Below are positions 9,405 through 17,690 of a DNA stretch of 64,000 nt, in pieces. Source of the DNA: an uncultured Bacteroidota bacterium (GTDB lineage: Bacteria > Bacteroidota > Bacteroidia > Chitinophagales > Chitinophagaceae); the NCBI GenBank assembly GCA_903882805.1, contig CAIRYK010000084.1:50196-114195 (forward strand). The letters run 5' to 3'. The notes under the pieces were generated by a model, which worked only from the letters and a program-made list of their open reading frames with translations, had not been told where the DNA came from and did not search any database. A program made the translations under genes and the position numbers. Numbering within the stretch: the first letter of the stretch is position 1; the number at the start of each line of letters is the position of its first letter.

Positions 9405-10871
9405 ATGAGAGAAATATTTGCCCTATTGCTGCTGTTGATGTATACGTCTGGGTTTGCACAAAATAAAGTAATATGGTACGACCCGATTACTGTTGCAGAC
9501 AAAACCTACGGCAATCTGCATCCGCGAATAGCGCTCGATAAAAACTACAAACCCATAGTGTTGTGGGGCGACCCTAATGGCAATGCTTATATGAGCAAAA
9601 TGACACCCAAAGGTTTTGCAGAACCTGTACAGATCAATGAACCGGGACAACATGTATTTACAGAATCATGGGCCGGACCCGAAATGACCAACCACGGAGA
9701 TACGGTTTATGTCGTGTACAAGCATTTGCCCGAGGAACGCAGCCATATTTTTCTGAAACACTCGTACGATGGAGGAGCTACGTTTTCTATAGAAACCATG
9801 GTAGACGATAGCGACGGATTTATATCGCGTTTTCCTACGGTAGCTATAGATCCCTACGGTAATCCGTTGGTGGCCTATATGAGGCTCAATGCTGGTTTTA
9901 AAGACCCAAGATATGTGGTAGTAAAATCGAAGGATCTGGGCGAAACCTTTACCAGCGATGCCGTAGTCAATAATTTTTCGGGCGGGCTTGTTTCCGATTG
10001 TTGCCCGGCTACTGTGGTAGAATCGGGCAATGCAACAGTGATCGTTTACCGCGACAACCTGAGCGATGTGCGTAATGTTTGGGCAGGCATATCTACCAAT
10101 ATGGGCAACTCATTTCGTAAAGGACTGCAACTCGACACCACAAACTGGAGTACAAAGGCGTGCCCGGCGCATCCGCCGCACGGCATTATCATCAGCGATA
10201 CGCTATACTCTGTTTACTCCAGCGGCGCCGGCGATAGTATGCTGGTATATTTGAGCAAGGCATCGTTACATGGCCTTGCAGCTATTACCAACCCGCTTAC
10301 AGGCAATTTTGTGGGTCTTACCAGTCAGAATTTCCCACGCATTGCCAATGCCGGAAATGCAGCCGCCATAGTATGGGAACAAAGCAGAGGTGTGAATAAT
10401 GAAATATGCATGCTGTTCACCAACGAAATAACCAATGGTTTTCCGGCGTTGCACGATGTGATGAAAGTTGGCTCCCCGGCAAATGCTGATGTGGCGCTGG
10501 CCGATGGCCATGTGCATGTAGTTTGGCAAGACGATTCATCGGGTAATATATACTACCGCACAGGTAGCTATCAGCAAACAGTAGCCAATAAACTATTGGC
10601 CGAAAACACAACTGTTTATTTGCAACCAACAAAGTCGGGTAAATACTTTACCGTAACGCTGCCGGATATAGTGAGCTGCATGATGGTAGATATGCAGGGT
10701 AAGGAGCTGGAAATGGATATGAAATGCAAGAAGGGTAGCTGCAAAGTATTTACAGAAGAGCTGGACCCCGGGCTGTATGTAGTAAAGATGATTTGTAAGG
10801 ACGAAAAAATATACACCTACAAGTATGAGGTGAAGGAAGAAGTAGAAAAAGAAGAAAAGGAGAAAAAGTAA
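9405..10871 (+). CDS. Secreted BNR/Asp-box repeat protein (sialidase fold)
   Basis: 488 residues from the ATG at 9405, chosen over an upstream TTG at 9375 because it begins a clear signal peptide (MREIFALLLLLMYTSGFAQ). Several Asp-box motifs mark a beta-propeller: HSYDGGATFS, SKDLGETFTS and STNMGNSFRKG. The rest shows repeated strands of the type ARIALDKNYKPIVLWGD and GHVHVVWQDD. The fold is that of exo-sialidases, but the catalytic Arg triad cannot be confirmed by eye, so enzymatic activity is open. The C terminus resembles a shortened T9SS sorting domain (LDPGLYVVKMI) and then continues into an unusual highly charged tail of Lys and Glu. Confidence 0.8.
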   Translation: MREIFALLLLLMYTSGFAQNKVIWYDPITVADKTYGNLHPRIALDKNYKPIVLWGDPNGNAYMSKMTPKGFAEPVQINEPGQHVFTESWAGPEMTNHGDTVYVVYKHLPEERSHIFLKHSYDGGATFSIETMVDDSDGFISRFPTVAIDPYGNPLVAYMRLNAGFKDPRYVVVKSKDLGETFTSDAVVNNFSGGLVSDCCPATVVESGNATVIVYRDNLSDVRNVWAGISTNMGNSFRKGLQLDTTNWSTKACPAHPPHGIIISDTLYSVYSSGAGDSMLVYLSKASLHGLAAITNPLTGNFVGLTSQNFPRIANAGNAAAIVWEQSRGVNNEICMLFTNEITNGFPALHDVMKVGSPANADVALADGHVHVVWQDDSSGNIYYRTGSYQQTVANKLLAENTTVYLQPTKSGKYFTVTLPDIVSCMMVDMQGKELEMDMKCKKGSCKVFTEELDPGLYVVKMICKDEKIYTYKYEVKEEVEKEEKEKK

Positions 10872-10877
10872 AATCGC

Positions 10878-11426
10878 TTATGGGTGCGTGTATTCGTATA
10901 GTTGTTTTACGGTTGTTTCGCCTTCAAATAGTTTGATGAACTGTTTTTTCTCGTCATAAAGCGCAATATCGGGTACTACTCGCGTGCCATAGAAGCCGGC
11001 AAAGAAAAACTCATGATCACGACCCACAATTTTTATATTGTCGAAATCGGCAAGGTGGTGTTCTTCATAAAATTTCTTCAACTCAGTCATGCTGTGTACC
11101 GATGTCATCAGGTAAAACTGTACATTCTTCAGCGAATCCATGCCGCTTATCAGGTTTTTCATGGTGCGTTTACAGTGTTTGCAATCTGGGAAAAACAGCA
11201 TCAGGATCGTTTTCTTGCCCTTGGGTATGTTGTAGGTATTGAATATCGTTACGCTATCCATGAGCTGGATATTGAAGGTAGGTAGCTTTGGCGATTTCTG
11301 GTAGGGACGCAAAGTATCTTTTACTTCGGGCTGAGCAGGTTGCATATCTTTTTGCTGCCCTTGCGCTATAGCAGAAGCAGCAGACAAAAAAAGCGCACCG
11401 GCTACAAGCATAAATATCTTTCTCAT
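10878..11426 (-). CDS. Thioredoxin-like exported protein
   Basis: 182 residues with a signal peptide (MRKIFMLVAGALFLSAASAIAQ). The mature part is a TlpA/thioredoxin-like fold: KKTILMLFFPDCKHCKRTMKNL carries the redox motif CKHC (about residues 97-100), followed by a helix, FYLMTSVHSMTELKKFYEEHH, and RVVPDIALYD containing the usual cis-Pro region. It likely acts in the periplasm in disulfide reduction or exchange. It converges on the BNR gene, six bases apart. Confidence 0.85.
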   Translation of the reverse strand: MRKIFMLVAGALFLSAASAIAQGQQKDMQPAQPEVKDTLRPYQKSPKLPTFNIQLMDSVTIFNTYNIPKGKKTILMLFFPDCKHCKRTMKNLISGMDSLKNVQFYLMTSVHSMTELKKFYEEHHLADFDNIKIVGRDHEFFFAGFYGTRVVPDIALYDEKKQFIKLFEGETTVKQLYEYTHP

Positions 11427-11556
11427 ACAGGCAAAGGAACAAAAAAATGTTGAGTCGCCAACGGCGGCTATGATAGATTATATTATGATTAGCAATTACC
11501 AATGAAGCTGCTACGGCTTGCGCCCATTGTTCCAAAACATTTGCATACCGAAAGTG

Positions 11557-11895
11557 TTACTTAGTTTGGGTATATCCCCATTCTTTCAGCCAGCCAATAA
11601 CTTTCTCTTTGTATTCGCCCTGCAAAATGATGAGGCCATCTTTTGCGCTGCCGCCCACACCGCATTTTGTTTTTAGTTGTTTGCCCAGCGCCTCCAGGTC
11701 GTCGCCTGTGCCTACAAAACCATCTACCAGCGTCACCACCTTCCCGGCGCGTTGCTTGCTGTCCAGTTTCACCCGCAGTTTTTGTTTGTCTTTCGGCAGC
11801 GTTTCTACCGGCTCGTCGTCGGGGTAGTCGTTGAAAAAGTCTTTATTTGTGGAATATGCCAGCCCGTCGGGGCGGGCAGTATGTTTTTTAGACAT
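11557..11895 (-). CDS. SUI1/eIF1-like translation factor (YciH family)
   Basis: 112 residues. The C-terminal ~80 residues match the SUI1 fold: KLRVKLDSKQRAGKVVTLVDGFVG, DDLEALGKQLKTKCGVGGSAKDGLIILQGEYKEKVIGWL. The GVGGS(A) segment and the final alpha helix are diagnostic. Bacterial YciH resembles eIF1 and can influence start-codon selection in vitro; its cellular role is not firmly known. It is monocistronic as far as can be seen. Confidence 0.92.
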   Translation of the reverse strand: MSKKHTARPDGLAYSTNKDFFNDYPDDEPVETLPKDKQKLRVKLDSKQRAGKVVTLVDGFVGTGDDLEALGKQLKTKCGVGGSAKDGLIILQGEYKEKVIGWLKEWGYTQTK

Positions 11896-12051
11896 AGCGT
11901 TAGTTTGTAAAAGTTCAAAAATACTACAAAGCCATCAGCCTGTGCTGTAAATCTGTTTATTGTGTTTTAATAGCTTCCGGTTAAAAGTTTTTAATTTTAG
12001 GTCGCTAATAGATTGCGCAAAAAAGATTTATTTATTTATCTTGGCGCTTGA

Positions 12052-12291
12052 ATGAGAAACAAGATCATTTTACTGGCCGGCCTTTTTTTGCTGATACTCA
12101 GTTTCGGTAGTTGCCGTATGCGCGATGTTAAAGGAACGCCTTATCGTATCATTGGTTCGCCGGGCGGCCGTACCTACAATCACTTTGGTAAAGAACGCCA
12201 CCACAACATTCGCACAGCCTATTGGGGCAAGCACAAAAACGGCATGCGCCCGCACAGGTATCGTGGTCGTTACCGCTCACAGTTGTATTAA
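12052..12291 (+). CDS. Small hypothetical lipoprotein
   Basis: 79 residues. The N terminus MRNKIILLAGLFLLILSFGSC is a lipoprotein signal with lipobox SFGSC; the mature ~58 residues are very basic and rich in Arg, His, Gly and Tyr (e.g. GKERHHNIRTAYWGKHKNG). No domain recognised. Its 3' end is 21 bases from the convergent ruvB stop. Such tiny basic lipoproteins are common in Chitinophaga-like genomes; function unknown. Confidence 0.65.
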   Translation: MRNKIILLAGLFLLILSFGSCRMRDVKGTPYRIIGSPGGRTYNHFGKERHHNIRTAYWGKHKNGMRPHRYRGRYRSQLY

Positions 12292-12312
12292 TAGTTTTGC
12301 GCTTTCTATTGC

Positions 12313-13332
12313 CTAAAACAGCAGTCCGCCGGTTTCTTTCTTGCGACCGAGGTGTTTGTAGGCTTTTTCTGTAGCCTCACGTCCACGGGGTGTGCGCATT
12401 ATATATCCTTCTTGTATCAAAAAAGGCTCGTACACTTCCTCAATAGTGCCCGCTTCTTCGCTCACTGCCGACGCAATGTTGTTGATGCCTGTTGGTCCGC
12501 CTTTAAATTTATCTATCAGCGTGGTCAGTATGCGGTTGTCCATATCGTCCAGTCCGCTTTCGTCTACATTTAGCGCGCGCAATCCGTGTTCCACTATGGC
12601 CATGTCTATCACTCCGTTGCCCAGCACCTGAGCAAAGTCGCGCATGCGGCGCAGCAATCCATTGGCAATACGCGGCGTACCGCGGCTGCGCTTGGCGATT
12701 TCCATAGCGGCGTCCGACGTGATACGAACATGAAGCACCGTCGCCGCCCGCATAAGTATGCGTTGCAACACCTCGGCCGAATAATAGTCGAGACGAGATT
12801 TTATACCAAAGCGGGAAAGTAATGGCGAAGTAAGTAGTCCGCTACGGGTAGTAGCGCCTACCAGCGTAAAAGGCTCCAGCGTTAGCTGCACCGATCGGGC
12901 TGCCGGGCCGCTATCTATCATTATATCTATCTTAAAATCTTCCATGGCCGAGTAGAGGTACTCCTCCACTACCGAACTCAGTCTATGTATCTCGTCAATA
13001 AACAGCACATCGCGTTTCTCCAGACTGGTGAGCAGGCCAGCAAGGTCGCCGGGTTTTTCTATTACCGGACCGCTGGTCTCTTTTATGTTTACGCCCAGCT
13101 CGTTGGCCACAATACGCGACAGCGTGGTTTTCCCCAAGCCGGGAGGACCATGAAACAACACATGATCCAACGTGTCGCCCCTCATATTGGCCGCTTTGAT
13201 AAATATGCGCAGGTTTTCCACCAGCTTTGGCTGCCCCGAGAAATCCTCGATAGACTGCGGTCTTATGGTGTTTTCGTATTCTTTTTCCTGTTTTGATAAG
13301 TCTGTAGACGGTCGTACGTTGGAATTCGCCAT
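12313..13332 (-). CDS. ruvB: Holliday junction branch migration ATPase RuvB
   Basis: 339 residues. RuvB is the AAA+ hexamer motor that drives branch migration with RuvA. The opening [22 protein letters not shown], Walker A GPPGLGKT (62-69), Walker [24 protein letters not shown], sensor 1 [19 protein letters not shown] with the arginine finger region, and the C-terminal winged-helix text [41 protein letters not shown] are all present. ruvA and ruvC are not adjacent. Confidence 0.97.
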   Translation of the reverse strand: MANSNVRPSTDLSKQEKEYENTIRPQSIEDFSGQPKLVENLRIFIKAANMRGDTLDHVLFHGPPGLGKTTLSRIVANELGVNIKETSGPVIEKPGDLAGLLTSLEKRDVLFIDEIHRLSSVVEEYLYSAMEDFKIDIMIDSGPAARSVQLTLEPFTLVGATTRSGLLTSPLLSRFGIKSRLDYYSAEVLQRILMRAATVLHVRITSDAAMEIAKRSRGTPRIANGLLRRMRDFAQVLGNGVIDMAIVEHGLRALNVDESGLDDMDNRILTTLIDKFKGGPTGINNIASAVSEEAGTIEEVYEPFLIQEGYIMRTPRGREATEKAYKHLGRKKETGGLLF

Positions 13333-13463
13333 TGGCTAAAATTAAGAAAAGTGGGGGGATTTGCAGCAATTCGGTTATAATTACCTGAATTCCGCGCGTT
13401 GCAAGACCGATAGCGTTAATAAGTATTAACACCCGATTTAGGAGCTATGTGGCGGGAATATCA

Positions 13464-13471
13464 TAATTTTG
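13464..13471 (+). promoter_or_regulatory. Bacteroidota-type -7 element before the M48 gene
   Basis: TAATTTTG matches TAnnTTTG and lies six bases before the ATG at 13477, so the mRNA would be nearly leaderless. No convincing -33 TTTG is seen at the usual distance, which keeps confidence low. Confidence 0.35.
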
Positions 13472-13476
13472 CATTT

Positions 13477-14283
13477 ATGAAGAAAATACTCTCTACACTA
13501 TTATTACCTGCATTATTGCTAAGCATTGGCAGCTTTTTTAGCTCTTGCGAGAAAAATGCCAATGGTCGTACAACGCTGAATCTTGTGGACGACGCCTCGG
13601 TTACCTCGCTGGCCAGCACAGAATACACGAGTTTTTTGACCGCCAATCCACCTATTACCGGCACACCTGCCGCCGAGATGGTGCAGCGCGTAGGCGCACG
13701 AATGGTTACCGCAGTGGGAACTTACCTATCTGGAATAAACAAAAGCAGCTTGGTGAGCAGCTACCAGTGGGAATACCACCTGGTAAACAATGCTGAACTG
13801 AATGCATGGTGCATGCCCGGCGGTAAAATAGTAGTGTATAGCGGTATTATACCTATAACCATTACAGATACTGATCTTGCCGTAGTTATGGGGCACGAAA
13901 TAGCGCATGCTGTGCTGAAACATGGTAATGAGCGCATGAGCGAGCAATTACTGGCTGAATATGGCGGTCAGGCTTTGGCAGTTTTATTGTCGAGCAAACC
14001 GGCCGAAACCCAAACATTATTCAATACCGCCTATGGCGTTGGCAGTACCTTGGGGTCGCTTGCGTTTTCGAGAAAGCAGGAAAGCGAGGCCGACGAAATG
14101 GGTCTGTATTTTATGGCTGTCGCAGGGTATAACCCCACGGCGGCAATTGGTTTTTGGGAGCGCATGTCGGCAGTGGGTGGCGCTAAGCCGCCGGAGATAC
14201 TTAGCACGCACCCGAGCGATGCAACGCGAATACAGAACATAAAAGATTTGCTTCCCAAAGCGCTGACGTATTATCATCCTTAG
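13477..14283 (+). CDS. M48 family metalloprotease, lipoprotein
   Basis: 268 residues from the ATG at 13477, preferred over a GTG-type start at 13447 because it begins the signal peptide (MKKILSTLLLPALLLSIGSF) whose lipobox FSSC places Cys24 at the mature N terminus. The zinc motif HEIAH lies at 140-144 inside VVMGHEIAHAVLKHGNERM, and the third ligand is in SRKQESEADEMGL (about 199-211). This is the BepA/YcaL-like periplasmic branch of M48, which takes part in outer-membrane protein quality control. No TPR domain follows, unlike BepA. Confidence 0.9.
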   Translation: MKKILSTLLLPALLLSIGSFFSSCEKNANGRTTLNLVDDASVTSLASTEYTSFLTANPPITGTPAAEMVQRVGARMVTAVGTYLSGINKSSLVSSYQWEYHLVNNAELNAWCMPGGKIVVYSGIIPITITDTDLAVVMGHEIAHAVLKHGNERMSEQLLAEYGGQALAVLLSSKPAETQTLFNTAYGVGSTLGSLAFSRKQESEADEMGLYFMAVAGYNPTAAIGFWERMSAVGGAKPPEILSTHPSDATRIQNIKDLLPKALTYYHP

Positions 14284-14289
14284 TTTTTT

Positions 14290-14406
14290 GAGTAGATAGT
14301 CGTTAGTACAGAGTAGATAGTCGTTAGTACAGAGTAGATAGTCGCGAGTAGTTAGTAGATAGTCGTTATTTGATAGTAAATAGTAGATAGTACTTAGTCG
14401 TAAGTC
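14290..14406. repeat. 21-bp tandem repeat array, degenerating
   Basis: Two perfect 21-bp units (14290-14310 and 14311-14331; core AGTAGATAGTCGTTAGTAC) are followed by a third that diverges after nine bases and then by shorter AGTAGATAGT and AGTCG variants until about 14406. It lies directly behind the M48 stop codon. It is non-coding and full of TAG/TAA triplets in several frames. The remaining bases to 14574 show nothing. Confidence 0.8.
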
Positions 14407-14574
14407 GCGAATAGATTGTCTTGAGTATGCTTTTTGCTGACAGTTTGATGGCTAAATGCTGCGTACATTCCGTTATCTCAAGGTAAATACCTACCTACTA
14501 TTTTCATTTTGTTTGTGCCAATGACGGACTACTATTTATTTTAGCGTCCTCAATATAGCTACCTGACATTTTAT

Positions 14575-15132
14575 ATGGAGCCCTTATTTTTTGCAACAGC
14601 TGCAGACCTTGGCAATTGGTTTGCCAGCAATCACCTTACTGCCAAAGAACTGATTGTGGGTTATTACAAAGTGGGAACCGGCAAGCCCTCTGTGACCTGG
14701 CCGGAATCGGTAGATGAAGCATTAAGGTTTGGGTGGATAGACGGCATTAGAAAAGGCATTGATGCGGATAGCTATAAGATACGGTTTACCCCGCGCAAGC
14801 CTACAAGTATATGGAGCGCCATAAACATAGCCAAGGTGGAAGCGCTAATAGCTAAGGGATTAATGACGCCGGAGGGGCTTGCCGCCTATGCACTACGTAA
14901 CCACGAACGGTCGAAAATATACAGCTACGAGAAAGAAGCCACAGAACTCACAGAAGAGTATGTAGCAATATTTAACGAAGTAGAAGGAGCCTGGCCGTTT
15001 TTTCAGGCGCAGCCGTCGGGATACAGAAAGCAAATGACTCACCGCATAATGGATGCCAAGACCGAAGCGACGCGCAAAAGCCGGTTAGAGAAACTGATAG
15101 CCGCTTGCGTTGCGGGCAAGCGGATGTTATAG
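14575..15132 (+). CDS. YdeI/OmpD-associated-like protein
   Basis: 185 residues, soluble. It shows the YdeI family text: ATAADLGNWFASNH at the start, VTWPESVDEALRFGWIDGIRK (about 40-60), the IRFTPRKPTSIWSAINIAKVEAL block (66-88), and the C-terminal RKQMTHRIMDAKTEATRKSRLEKLI. The family was linked to bacteriocin and antimicrobial-peptide resistance in enterics, but a direct function is unproven. Monocistronic. Confidence 0.85.
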   Translation: MEPLFFATAADLGNWFASNHLTAKELIVGYYKVGTGKPSVTWPESVDEALRFGWIDGIRKGIDADSYKIRFTPRKPTSIWSAINIAKVEALIAKGLMTPEGLAAYALRNHERSKIYSYEKEATELTEEYVAIFNEVEGAWPFFQAQPSGYRKQMTHRIMDAKTEATRKSRLEKLIAACVAGKRML

Positions 15133-15230
15133 AGGGAAGGGATTTGTGGTAAAGCTGTATCTATTTAAGCTCGAAAAGATGCTTCTGCAAGTTTATTAAA
15201 TGAACTAACTTTATACCACATAATAAAACA

Positions 15231-15440
15231 ATGATACGAGCCATTATTACGCCGGTTGATCAAACAATTACACTTGATATTCCAATAGATTATATTGGGA
15301 AAGAAGTTGAGGTGATTGCTTTTGCTAAGAATGAGGGTGACGTACGAGAAGTAAAACAGAGGCCAAATATAAGTTTTACCGTGTTGCATGTAGAAAATGA
15401 CGGCTATAAATTCAATCGGGATGAAGCCAACGAACGGTAA
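15231..15440 (+). CDS. Antitoxin-like small protein of a PIN module
   Basis: 69 residues, no known DNA-binding motif seen by eye; the first half (MIRAIITPVDQTITLDIP, YIGKEVEVIAF) is beta-rich as in antitoxins that accompany PIN toxins in Bacteroidota, and the C-terminal half would be the toxin-binding part. Its last codons overlap the likely ATG of the toxin (15421), the usual arrangement for VapBC-like pairs. The assignment as antitoxin rests mainly on this context. Confidence 0.6.
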   Translation: MIRAIITPVDQTITLDIPIDYIGKEVEVIAFAKNEGDVREVKQRPNISFTVLHVENDGYKFNRDEANER

Positions 15441-15850
15441 GTTTTTTTTTAGATACTAACGTATTGGTTTATGCACATACCGATCTGGATATCGAAAAAC
15501 AGCGTACTGCCCAGAATTTGATTATTTCGGGCGGTACAATTGTGAGTACGCAGGTTTTGCAGGAGCTGGCAAATACACTGAACAAAAAATTTAAACATAG
15601 CTGGGCCGATGTGGCGCGTGTTCTTTCGGATGTTACATCGAATAGTAAACTTTGCACTAATGATTACGATACGATAATTCGGGCCGCTGATGTTGCTGCG
15701 CGATACAACTATTCATTTTACGATAGTTTGATAATAGCTTCTGCGCTAAACAATAATTGCAGTACGATATTTTCTGAGGATATGCACAATAGTCAGTTAA
15801 TAGATGGCGCGGTGAAAATTATCAATCCATTTGTACATCTTTTGATGTAA
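15421..15850 (+). pseudogene. PIN-domain toxin (VapC-like), broken by +1 T in a T9 run
   Basis: From the ATG at 15421 the frame reads MKPTNGKFFF and then hits a stop. The PIN protein continues in another frame (LDTNVLVYAHTD... to 15850). If the T run at 15442-15450 had eight T and not nine, one frame would give MKPTNGKFFLDTNVLVYA and continue to the stop, about 142 residues, with the canonical PIN start LDTN, a middle Glu in VLQELANTL, and the C-terminal acidic pair region YDSLIIASALNNNCSTIFSEDM. PIN toxins are Mg-dependent RNases. The intact frame otherwise lacks ATG; the only start in it is a TTG at 15464 that would delete the catalytic first Asp. So this is either a real inactivation, a phase-variable state, or a homopolymer sequencing error. 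Confidence 0.75.
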
Positions 15851-15988
15851 AAGTGATGCAAAGGACTAGTTATTACATTTGCTATTGGTAAATAGCTTCA
15901 ACATGCCGATTTATCGTTATTAAGGTTGGGAGAACCTGTCGGTTTTATTTGTTATTTACTGCAAAGCTTACTTAGAAATAATACCCGG

Positions 15989-17536
15989 CTACCTTTTCTT
16001 CAACAAGTGTTTATTGAAAAAAGTACTGTCTTTCTGTTCTATACTCAGCCGATTGAAAATATAAGCAGAGTCGTCGATGGACTTGAGGTCATATTGGTTC
16101 AGGAAATTGGCGTCGGCCCAATTTTGGGGCGGAGGCGTTAGTTTCTGCCGCAAGCTATATTCGCCCGACCGTTTGTAGAGGTATTGGTTCATGCCGGCGC
16201 GGTTGGCATAAAACCCTATGGTCAGCGCCATGTTTCTGGCCAGTTCGAGCCCCGGCTCTATAGCGCTTAGTAATATGTAGCCCACCACCATTTTTTTGGT
16301 CATGGAGTTGCCTTCTTCAAACACATAGCGCGCGGTAAGTATCAAAAGCATGAACATAGGCGCCAGCGACACACGTGCACAAAACGTGAATGTTTGCACT
16401 GTGCCCATACCCAGTAGCGGCAGCGTCAGCAGCATGCCAACTATTAGATAGTACACTGGTTCCTTCTTGTATTTGTTAAACAACAGCACGGCAATAATGC
16501 CAAACGACACTGTAATGAAAATGAGGTATTTTAATGGTTTTATGTGCTCTACATACAGTTTCTGAACATTCGAGCTGCCTGATATAAACAGATACCCCAA
16601 CACCAGGATGGTGGCCATACCAATTGTGTTTTGTACACTTAGATAGGCTTGTACGCGTTTCCAGAATGGCCGACCGACAGCTTCAGCGCCAAACAAATCT
16701 TTGAGTATTATGATGCCTAAAAACGGAAAGAAACCCATGCACATAAAGGGCCCATGTATGAAACATAGCGCATAGAGGAACAGCATATTCTGCTTGGGCA
16801 GGTTGTTGAGTATCATGGCCAGTATAAGCCATGGGGTAATAACCTGATTGTATATCCAGAATACAGAATCGAGGCTGGAGCCGGCCAGTATCATCTGGTC
16901 CGACCATATAAGTCCGTCGCTGGTAAGTATTGTTTTTACCGGGTAGCGGGCCATGGTAACAAACAGGTATAAGCTATTGAAGAACAGAAATATCAGCAAT
17001 AGGCGTATAGAAACCCTATTGAATAAACGGCTGAGAAAGTAAAATGTAAGGGCCATACCAGCAGCCGACCATAGGTACAAAAATACGTTGGCTGCTGTCC
17101 AGCCCCATAGTTTGCCAATAAGCGCGGCCGGTAGCCAGTAGTGAAAATAGTAGATGAATAGTATAGGCCTTTTCAGATAGAGGATATTGCCGCCCTCGTT
17201 GACCATAAACGGCCATTTATGACTAATAAGGTCGCGGAAAATACCGTTGCGTATGCAATGGTCGTCGTTTTGGTAGCCAAAAGCGCCAATGCCGGAAAAA
17301 AACAAAACAACCAAGATGATGCCCAATGCCACGGCTATTTTGTTTTTGTACTTGCCCAAGTCTACATCCCTAAAGGTTGCCGTAGCTCTAACAGACATGC
17401 CGTAAGAAGCCAAAATAACGATAGCCGAAATGGCAGCATAGATGGGCTGCAACCAGCCCGCAACAAAAATGAGGAACGGCGCAATAATGTACCAATAGGC
17501 AGCATGAGTTATTAACTTGTCTATTGATTTGTTCAT
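15989..17536 (-). CDS. Polytopic membrane protein, probable glycan-related
   Basis: 515 residues from the ATG at 17536 (MNKSIDKLITH); a start 12 codons upstream is less likely because it adds a polar leader. About 11-12 transmembrane helices are visible, with a long soluble loop after the second (residues ~85-115: HCIRNGIFRDLISHKWPFMVNEGG). The layout of N-terminal loop plus many helices resembles GT-C type membrane proteins, but no DD or similar catalytic motif can be confirmed. Function unknown. It lies 150 bases downstream of the NRPS-like pseudogene on the same strand. Confidence 0.65.
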   Translation of the reverse strand: MNKSIDKLITHAAYWYIIAPFLIFVAGWLQPIYAAISAIVILASYGMSVRATATFRDVDLGKYKNKIAVALGIILVVLFFSGIGAFGYQNDDHCIRNGIFRDLISHKWPFMVNEGGNILYLKRPILFIYYFHYWLPAALIGKLWGWTAANVFLYLWSAAGMALTFYFLSRLFNRVSIRLLLIFLFFNSLYLFVTMARYPVKTILTSDGLIWSDQMILAGSSLDSVFWIYNQVITPWLILAMILNNLPKQNMLFLYALCFIHGPFMCMGFFPFLGIIILKDLFGAEAVGRPFWKRVQAYLSVQNTIGMATILVLGYLFISGSSNVQKLYVEHIKPLKYLIFITVSFGIIAVLLFNKYKKEPVYYLIVGMLLTLPLLGMGTVQTFTFCARVSLAPMFMLLILTARYVFEEGNSMTKKMVVGYILLSAIEPGLELARNMALTIGFYANRAGMNQYLYKRSGEYSLRQKLTPPPQNWADANFLNQYDLKSIDDSAYIFNRLSIEQKDSTFFNKHLLKKR

Positions 17537-17690
17537 ATACTGGTGATCGTTAGTGAATAAGCCCGCTGGCAATAATGGTCAAAAATAATATAAAAAACCA
17601 AAAGCCAGGGAGCCGATTCACCTGGCAATGCCGGCTTTGCTATTGCCTTGCAGCTTTTTGCAGCGCATCATCTATATGTTTTGCAAGCGA

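Noticed and set aside
15464..15466. TTG at 15464 as PIN toxin start
   Set aside because: It would remove the catalytic LDTN Asp; the frameshift explanation fits better.
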